A stretch of 64,000 nt of DNA from Kosmotoga arenicorallina S304 (lineage in GTDB: Bacteria; Thermotogota; Thermotogae; Petrotogales; Kosmotogaceae): NCBI RefSeq assembly GCF_001636545.1, contig NZ_JFHK01000004.1, forward strand, positions 286,319 through 350,318, in the 5' to 3' direction. The notes under the pieces are model-generated. The model made no database searches and was not told where the DNA came from. It saw nothing but the letters and a program-made list of their open reading frames with translations. Positions 59,810 through 64,000 of this stretch are shown piece after piece. Each line of letters starts with the position of its first letter. Position 1 is the stretch's first letter. The translations under genes and the position numbers were made by a program.

Positions 59810-60508
59810 GTGCGACTATTAGCGGTTGGAGTATGTGAAACCAACGGAAAAGTGCTTGCGATGAGAGAATTTGGCACGTTAAAGCTCCCTGCTGTAGAAT
59901 TGAATTCTGAAAATCCCAGAGATGAGTTAGGAACATTTTTCCTCAGTTCCCTTGGTATAGAAGTTGAAATTGGCAAACTCTTTGGTGAAAAATACATAGA
60001 AAGCAGCAATGAATTGTTCCTATATTATCTGATTCCTCCACTGCCACAGCTGAAGGAAGCTAATGGAGTGGTATGGGTTAAAGCAACTGAAGAAAACTTA
60101 AAAAAGATTGATCCAGCAAAAACAGGAGAATCGCTGTCATCAAACTATGTAAAGGAAGCTATGAAATTGCTGGATATAATGGAAAGAACTATCAATAAAT
60201 GCCCCTGGGGAGCAAAGCAGACTGTTGAAGATGCTCTGCGAGAACTTGTTTCTGAAATAGAGGAATTCAGGGCGGAACTCTTTTTGAAAGATCAGGTTAA
60301 AGCCTCCTTTGAAGCAGGTGATGTGGTTTACGATGCTCTTTTGCTAATCTGGCTTTTCGCACGCGATAGTAATATGTCTCCCGCAATTATTCTAAAAAAA
60401 GTCACCGAAAAGATTTCAAAAAGGAAACCCTGGCTATTTTCGGATGGGGGAATATCATTAGAGGAGGCCGAAAAGCTCTGGGAATACTACAAATCACTCG
60501 GAAATTAG
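59810..60508 (+). CDS. Degenerate Nudix-like domain fused to a MazG-type pyrophosphohydrolase
   Basis: 232 residues, GTG start after GGGGGTGA. The N-terminal 115 residues look like a Nudix fold (GTLKLPAVEL, then ELGTFFLSSLGIEVE), but the Nudix box glutamates REUXEE are missing, so this half is probably not catalytic. From about 120 the MazG domain begins: MERTINKCPWGAKQTVEDAL, then the metal-binding EEFRAEL pattern (ELVSEIEEF) and GDVVYDALLL with its DxxxD. MazG enzymes hydrolyse nucleoside triphosphates to monophosphates. Fusion with a Nudix-like domain would add nucleotide binding. The domain assignment of the first half is tentative. Confidence 0.7.
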   Translation: MRLLAVGVCETNGKVLAMREFGTLKLPAVELNSENPRDELGTFFLSSLGIEVEIGKLFGEKYIESSNELFLYYLIPPLPQLKEANGVVWVKATEENLKKIDPAKTGESLSSNYVKEAMKLLDIMERTINKCPWGAKQTVEDALRELVSEIEEFRAELFLKDQVKASFEAGDVVYDALLLIWLFARDSNMSPAIILKKVTEKISKRKPWLFSDGGISLEEAEKLWEYYKSLGN

Positions 60509-60600
60509 TCTCAGGTTATATCCGAAAGATCGTAACATGATATATTCAAAAAGCGGTATAATTTGATTGTTATGCCATTCGTTAATAATGGGGGTTTGTA

Positions 60601-61879
60601 TTGAAGCACATTTCATCATTTTCTAAAATGGGACTTAATTTCTTCCCAATGCGCTTTGACAATTCAGAGAAGGAGTCCTTTTATCGCAGCAGTTATGACA
60701 GGAAATCCTTTCATTTTCTTATTGTAGCCTTGCTTGTTAATATTGCTCTGTTTGTTTTGCTTTTGTTTTCAGAGAAAGATTACAGCCATGAGATCAGAAA
60801 TTTTTTCTGGTTTGCAGATTTGGTCTTCATTGCACTTTTTGCTGTGATAATCTTTGTTTCTCTTGCATTTCGCTCTATTAGGAAATCGTTTTTTATGCGT
60901 TTCCCGGTTTTCATTGCAGCAATTACGGTAATTCTGTTGAAGGTATGGTATATCTCTAAAGACCCGGTATTGTTTCAGAACAAAGGACTTGAATATAGTT
61001 CCATGTTCTTTTTGATGATACTTCTTCTTTATTTGCTTTCGCGGCTGAGGTTTATCTGGAGTACAGTACTCGGGATATCCATGACCGCGATTTATCTCTG
61101 GTTACTTAACAACAATAATTTGAATGAAAGCCTTCACTTTCCATCCGTGCTGTTTGGATTAAACGTAATAGGCATTTTCAGCAATTACTACTTGGAATTT
61201 CTTTCCAGGAAACATTTCCATATGGAGATCGAAGCCGAAAGCAATCAAGATACAATAATAAAATTAAAAGATGAAAGAAATGATATTTCAATGGAATTTG
61301 AGCGAATATCCATTGATCTGAACAAAGCATTGAGCATTATTGGAAAAATAGTTGAAATGCGTGATATGAACACTGCTGGACACCAGAGAAAGGTTGCAAA
61401 GCTTTCGGTAGCGCTCGCAGAAAAATTAGATATTCCCTCAAAGAAGATTCCGATCATATTTACCGCAGCTCTATTGCATGACATTGGAAAAATAGAAATT
61501 CCAGCTGATATACTGACAAAACCGGGAAGACTTTCTGAACCAGAATTAGGAATCATTAGAAGGCAGGGAAATTGGATATCAGCTATTGAACGAAACACAA
61601 TTCATTCCCGAAGTCGCAGAAATTATTCTACAACATCATGAACGTCTTGACGGTTCCGGCTACCCATACGGACTCAAAGGCGATGAAATATCTATAGAAG
61701 CACGGATAATAGCCGTAGCAGATGTTTTTGATGCCATGACTTCACACCGTCCTTACCGCCCTGCTTTTTCTTACAAAGAAACAATAAGCGAAATAAAGAG
61801 CAAAAGCGGCAAATTATACGATGTAGCAGTGGTAGAAGCGCTTGTGGATTTACTAGAAAATGGCTTTATATTGAAATAG
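60601..61879 (+). pseudogene. Membrane HD-GYP protein, disrupted by a frameshift
   Basis: The first frame (TTG 60601 to a stop at 61641) encodes five to six membrane segments, a short coiled coil (about 205-240) and the first half of an HD-GYP domain (HD in LLHDIGKIEIPADI). It then loses sense after IIRRQ. The second half (HHERLDGSGYPYG, DVFDAMTSHRPYRPA) continues in the +1 frame to 61879. Removing one G from the GGG at 61566-61568 restores a smooth sequence, IIRRQEIGYQLL. This is a recent single-base insertion, a sequencing error, or phase variation at the short G tract. If restored, the product would be a 426-residue putative cyclic di-GMP phosphodiesterase. Confidence 0.85.
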
Positions 61880-61914
61880 CACAACCTCTCTTTGCTTTTT
61901 TTATGCTTTGATGT

Positions 61915-61954
61915 GTATATAATACTTGACATTTTGTTAAGTATTATATACAAT
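61915..61954 (+). promoter_or_regulatory. Promoter with long palindromic operator for the XRE repressor pair
   Basis: TTGACA (61926-61931), 17 bases, TACAAT (61949-61954). A perfect inverted repeat with 13-base arms (61915-61927 and 61939-61951) separated by 11 bases covers the -35 box and reaches the -10. It lies just before the small repressor gene, so autoregulation is very likely. Confidence 0.85.
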
Positions 61955-61972
61955 ATAAACAGGTGATTCTAC

Positions 61973-62185
61973 ATGAAAAACAAGCTAAAAGAATTCAGGG
62001 CAATGAATGGATTGACTCAAGAAATGCTTGCTTCAAAGGCCAATGTAAGCAGGCAAACAATCATAGCCATCGAAAAAGGAAAATTCAACCCATCAGTAAA
62101 GCTTGCCTTAAAACTCGCAAAAATCTTTGACTGCAGATTGGAAGAGCTGTTTGTGCTGGAAGAAGGTGATTGGCATGACAGGTAG
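61973..62185 (+). CDS. Small XRE-family transcriptional regulator
   Basis: 70 residues, almost entirely one Cro/CI-type helix-turn-helix (LTQEMLASKANVSRQTII then AIEKGKFNPS). This short form (YozG/YgzD-like) commonly regulates itself and a neighbouring membrane protein gene. The ATG follows AGGTGA. The long palindromic operator upstream is the likely binding site. The stop lies within the next gene (11-base overlap). Confidence 0.92.
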   Translation: MKNKLKEFRAMNGLTQEMLASKANVSRQTIIAIEKGKFNPSVKLALKLAKIFDCRLEELFVLEEGDWHDR

Positions 62186-62819
62186 GAATGTGAGGCTCCT
62201 TTTGAGTCTCGCTTTCATCATTATTGCTATATGGCTTATGAAAGCGGTTAATCAGTGGTTTGTATTCCTTGTAGCTGGAGTGTTTTTGTTTCCCCTTCTA
62301 AGGGATTTTGGAATACTCAAAGACCTTGATGAACGAGAGAGGTATCTCGATGCGATTTCTTCAAGAATAGCTCTTATTGCGACGGTTCTCGTTGTGTTGT
62401 TTCAAATAGGTCTCAAAAACCAGCTGTCTGGCGATGACTTCTTTGTAATAGTTTTAATCCCGATAGTTACAAAGGCTCTGGTTTTCATCGGTATGTGCCT
62501 CCCGAAGGAAAAAGCAATAAATTACTACATAAGGGTTTTGGTAATTATTTATCTCGGTTTCGTACTTCTGTCTCATGGCATAAGTGCTGTTACTCTCATC
62601 GAGTCATTACCGGGCATTGCGGTTCTGATTTTCGGAGAGCTCTCAAAGAGGTGGAAATGGTTTTCATTGGGGCTTTTTGGGATGGCTGGATTGATAACAA
62701 GCCAGTTTATCGATAATATCACGCGCCCGATTCCCCTGCTTGTTTATTATTTAATAACTTCTCCTATTGTTCTCGCGGGCATTCGCACGTTAATGCACGA
62801 TAGAGTTTCACAAGAGTGA
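62175..62819 (+). CDS. Membrane protein (DUF2178-like), partner of the XRE regulator
   Basis: 214 residues from the ATG at 62175, with GAAGGTGA upstream. About six membrane segments. A conserved-looking DLDERERYLDAISSRIA segment follows the second one, resembling DUF2178/DUF3796-type proteins that often sit beside small XRE regulators. The function is unknown. The last codons and the TGA (62817-62819) lie at the boundary of the IS605 element, whose shared end begins at 62815, so the natural C-terminus may have been replaced or slightly shortened by the insertion. Confidence 0.7.
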   Translation: MTGRNVRLLLSLAFIIIAIWLMKAVNQWFVFLVAGVFLFPLLRDFGILKDLDERERYLDAISSRIALIATVLVVLFQIGLKNQLSGDDFFVIVLIPIVTKALVFIGMCLPKEKAINYYIRVLVIIYLGFVLLSHGISAVTLIESLPGIAVLIFGELSKRWKWFSLGLFGMAGLITSQFIDNITRPIPLLVYYLITSPIVLAGIRTLMHDRVSQE

Positions 62820-62950
62820 ACTACCACGCCTTATAGAAAGCATGGCTTCCTGCTTCAACCTGTGATGACTCGTAGACCTCCATTGAGTTCCGCCGCCAGA
62901 GCACAGTCCACAGGCGTGAATTCGGGCAGTTCCTGCCCTACTGTTTAACG
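62815..62950 (-). ncRNA. TnpB omega RNA scaffold and right end of the IS605 element
   Basis: Lies directly after the tnpB stop. Bases 62815-62942 are the same 128-base unit as at 53256-53383. It includes several GC-rich hairpins (for example GGGCAG-type pairing near the 5' end and CTC/GAG at 62885-62887 with 62878-62880). By analogy with studied TnpB systems it is processed from the tnpB transcript into the guide scaffold. The guide would be the bases beyond the element end, 62814 downwards, that is the end of the DUF2178-like gene. Confidence 0.7.
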
Positions 62951-64000
62951 CTACTGAGCATATTGTGCGATATTCACAGCAGCATTAATGTCCCTATCAT
63001 GGACCGTCCCACAGTTGGGGCATGTCCATTTCCTTATCCTTAGCTTTTTAACCTCTTCGTTTTTGTACCCGCATATCGAACATGTTTGACTTGACGCAAA
63101 GAACCTATCGATTTTCACAAGTTCGATTCCTAACCTTTTGGCTTTGTACCCCAATGTTGTCATGAATTTGTACCACGATTGCTGTTGAATGTGTTTAGCC
63201 AAGCCGTGGTTCCTTAACATACCTTTTATATTCAGATTTTCTACCGCAATCTTGCCAACTTGGTTTTCGCTGACAATTTTGTGGGTTGTTTTATGTATCC
63301 AATCTTCTTTGATATTGCTGATTTTCTCTATGTATCGTGCCAATCTGAGCCTTGCATCTTCTCTGTTTCTGGAACCTTTTTGTTTCTTGGACAAACTCCT
63401 ATATAGTCTCTTTAACCGCTTTTCGAATTTCGAAAGATCGGGCATAGAGTACTTCTGTCCGGTACTCAATATCACTGAGTGTTTTATTCCTAAATCTATG
63501 CCTAAGACTTCTGTTGAATTGCTTCTTAGCAGGATACCCGGTGTTTCAACAACGATAGAGACATAATATTTGTTTGTCGTCGTTTTTTTGAATGTCACGT
63601 TTTTTATGACAAATTGCTCTGGTAGATTTCTGTGAACACGGACTCTTATGCCTTCTCTAAACTTTGGTACGAAAATATACCCATACTTTTTGTTATCTCC
63701 TTTGATGTATAACTGTATGTGTTGTGGAACTCTAAATGTTTGTCTGCTTTTCTTTTTCTTGAAACGAGGATATTTAGCCTGTTTCCTGAAGAATTTCTTG
63801 AAAGCATTGTCTAAATCTTTAAGTGACTGCTGTAGTGTCTGGGAATTGACTTCTTTCAGCCATGAATACTTTTGACATTTTTTCAAGCGTGTCAAAAGTT
63901 TGGCCCACTCATGGTATCCTGTGGGTCTGTTTAATTTCTCGTACACCAGGTTGCTATAGTTCAGGAAGAAGTTGAGCACAAACCTTGTTGCTCCAAAATG
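62951..64000 (-). CDS. tnpB: IS605-family TnpB RNA-guided nuclease (5' end outside the window)
   Basis: 349 residues visible. Only the extreme N-terminus (some 15-30 residues) is missing, since HFGATRFVLNFFLN, normally close to the start, is at the edge. RuvC-like catalytic residues are all present: Asp in VLGIDLGIKHS (about 63496-63494), Glu in IAVENLNIKGM (about 63241-63239) and Asp in HDRDINAAVN (about 62992-62990). The zinc ribbon has CSICG and CPNCG. No frameshift is seen. TnpB cuts DNA under guidance of the omega RNA encoded at its 3' end. Whether a tnpA lies upstream is not visible. Confidence 0.92.
   Translation of the reverse strand, partial: HFGATRFVLNFFLNYSNLVYEKLNRPTGYHEWAKLLTRLKKCQKYSWLKEVNSQTLQQSLKDLDNAFKKFFRKQAKYPRFKKKKSRQTFRVPQHIQLYIKGDNKKYGYIFVPKFREGIRVRVHRNLPEQFVIKNVTFKKTTTNKYYVSIVVETPGILLRSNSTEVLGIDLGIKHSVILSTGQKYSMPDLSKFEKRLKRLYRSLSKKQKGSRNREDARLRLARYIEKISNIKEDWIHKTTHKIVSENQVGKIAVENLNIKGMLRNHGLAKHIQQQSWYKFMTTLGYKAKRLGIELVKIDRFFASSQTCSICGYKNEEVKKLRIRKWTCPNCGTVHDRDINAAVNIAQYAQ

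Noticed and set aside
1..64000. CRISPR arrays, prophage or rRNA genes
   Set aside because: No regularly spaced direct repeats, no phage structural genes and no rRNA-like stretches were seen.

Overview
The window looks like a chromosomal segment from a member of the Thermotogota, probably Kosmotoga or a close relative. This is inferred from gene content and a moderate base composition (roughly 40% GC by eye). Supporting traits are a sufCBDSU operon, an hrcA-grpE-dnaJ operon without dnaK, a MurE with a DDP-type rather than DNPR substrate motif, very long maltose-type permeases, M42 peptidase, CBS-domain pyrophosphatase and rubrerythrin. Nothing here fixes the species.

Layout. 1-6.3 kb: the end of mreB, a DUF368 membrane protein, and the complete SUF iron-sulfur operon. 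6.5-9.3 kb: an M42 peptidase and a B12-binding radical SAM protein. 9.3-17.9 kb: a tightly overlapping minus-strand peptidoglycan cluster, murE-murF-mraY-murD-ftsW-murG-murC. It diverges from the heat-shock operon hrcA-grpE-dnaJ (18.0-20.8 kb); the two promoters share their -35 region and a CIRCE operator covers the hrcA start. 20.9-25.6 kb: YitT protein, tsaB, an endonuclease III relative, dihydrolipoamide dehydrogenase and a phosphodiesterase. 25.6-31.5 kb: a malE-malF-malG sugar transporter whose MalG carries about 635 extra residues. 31.6-36.6 kb: a carboxyltransferase subunit, mnmG and a CBS/DRTGG pyrophosphatase. 36.6-42 kb: two tRNA genes with near-consensus promoters, an amidohydrolase-psuG-rhomboid group, and glutamate dehydrogenase. 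42-52.9 kb: prfA-pilT, a GH13 enzyme, a metal transporter, HD-GYP protein, rubrerythrin, PfkB kinase, a lipoprotein with a secreted M6 protease, and a GH1 glycosidase. 53.5-62.8 kb: DegV, a NatAB-like exporter, a PAS-GGDEF protein, a degenerate Nudix-MazG fusion, a frameshifted HD-GYP gene, and a small repressor-membrane protein pair with a striking operator. 62.8-64 kb: an IS605-family TnpB running off the window.

The most unusual structure is around 52.93-53.48 kb. It holds a decayed IS200/IS605 insertion with a truncated TnpA, no TnpB, a long hairpin, a promoter-like site, and a 128-nt block that differs at only 9 positions from the sequence just downstream of the intact tnpB 9.4 kb away. 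In TnpB systems that position encodes the omega (guide) RNA scaffold. Two of the nine differences form a compensatory base pair. The block may therefore be a stand-alone omega RNA usable by TnpB in trans, or just a relic; the sequence cannot decide.

Several genes bear on second-messenger signalling (GGDEF, HD-GYP intact, HD-GYP broken), cell-wall growth (mreB, mur cluster, DUF368) and carbohydrate use (MalEFG, GH13, GH1). No MalK ATPase, rRNA or CRISPR array was seen.
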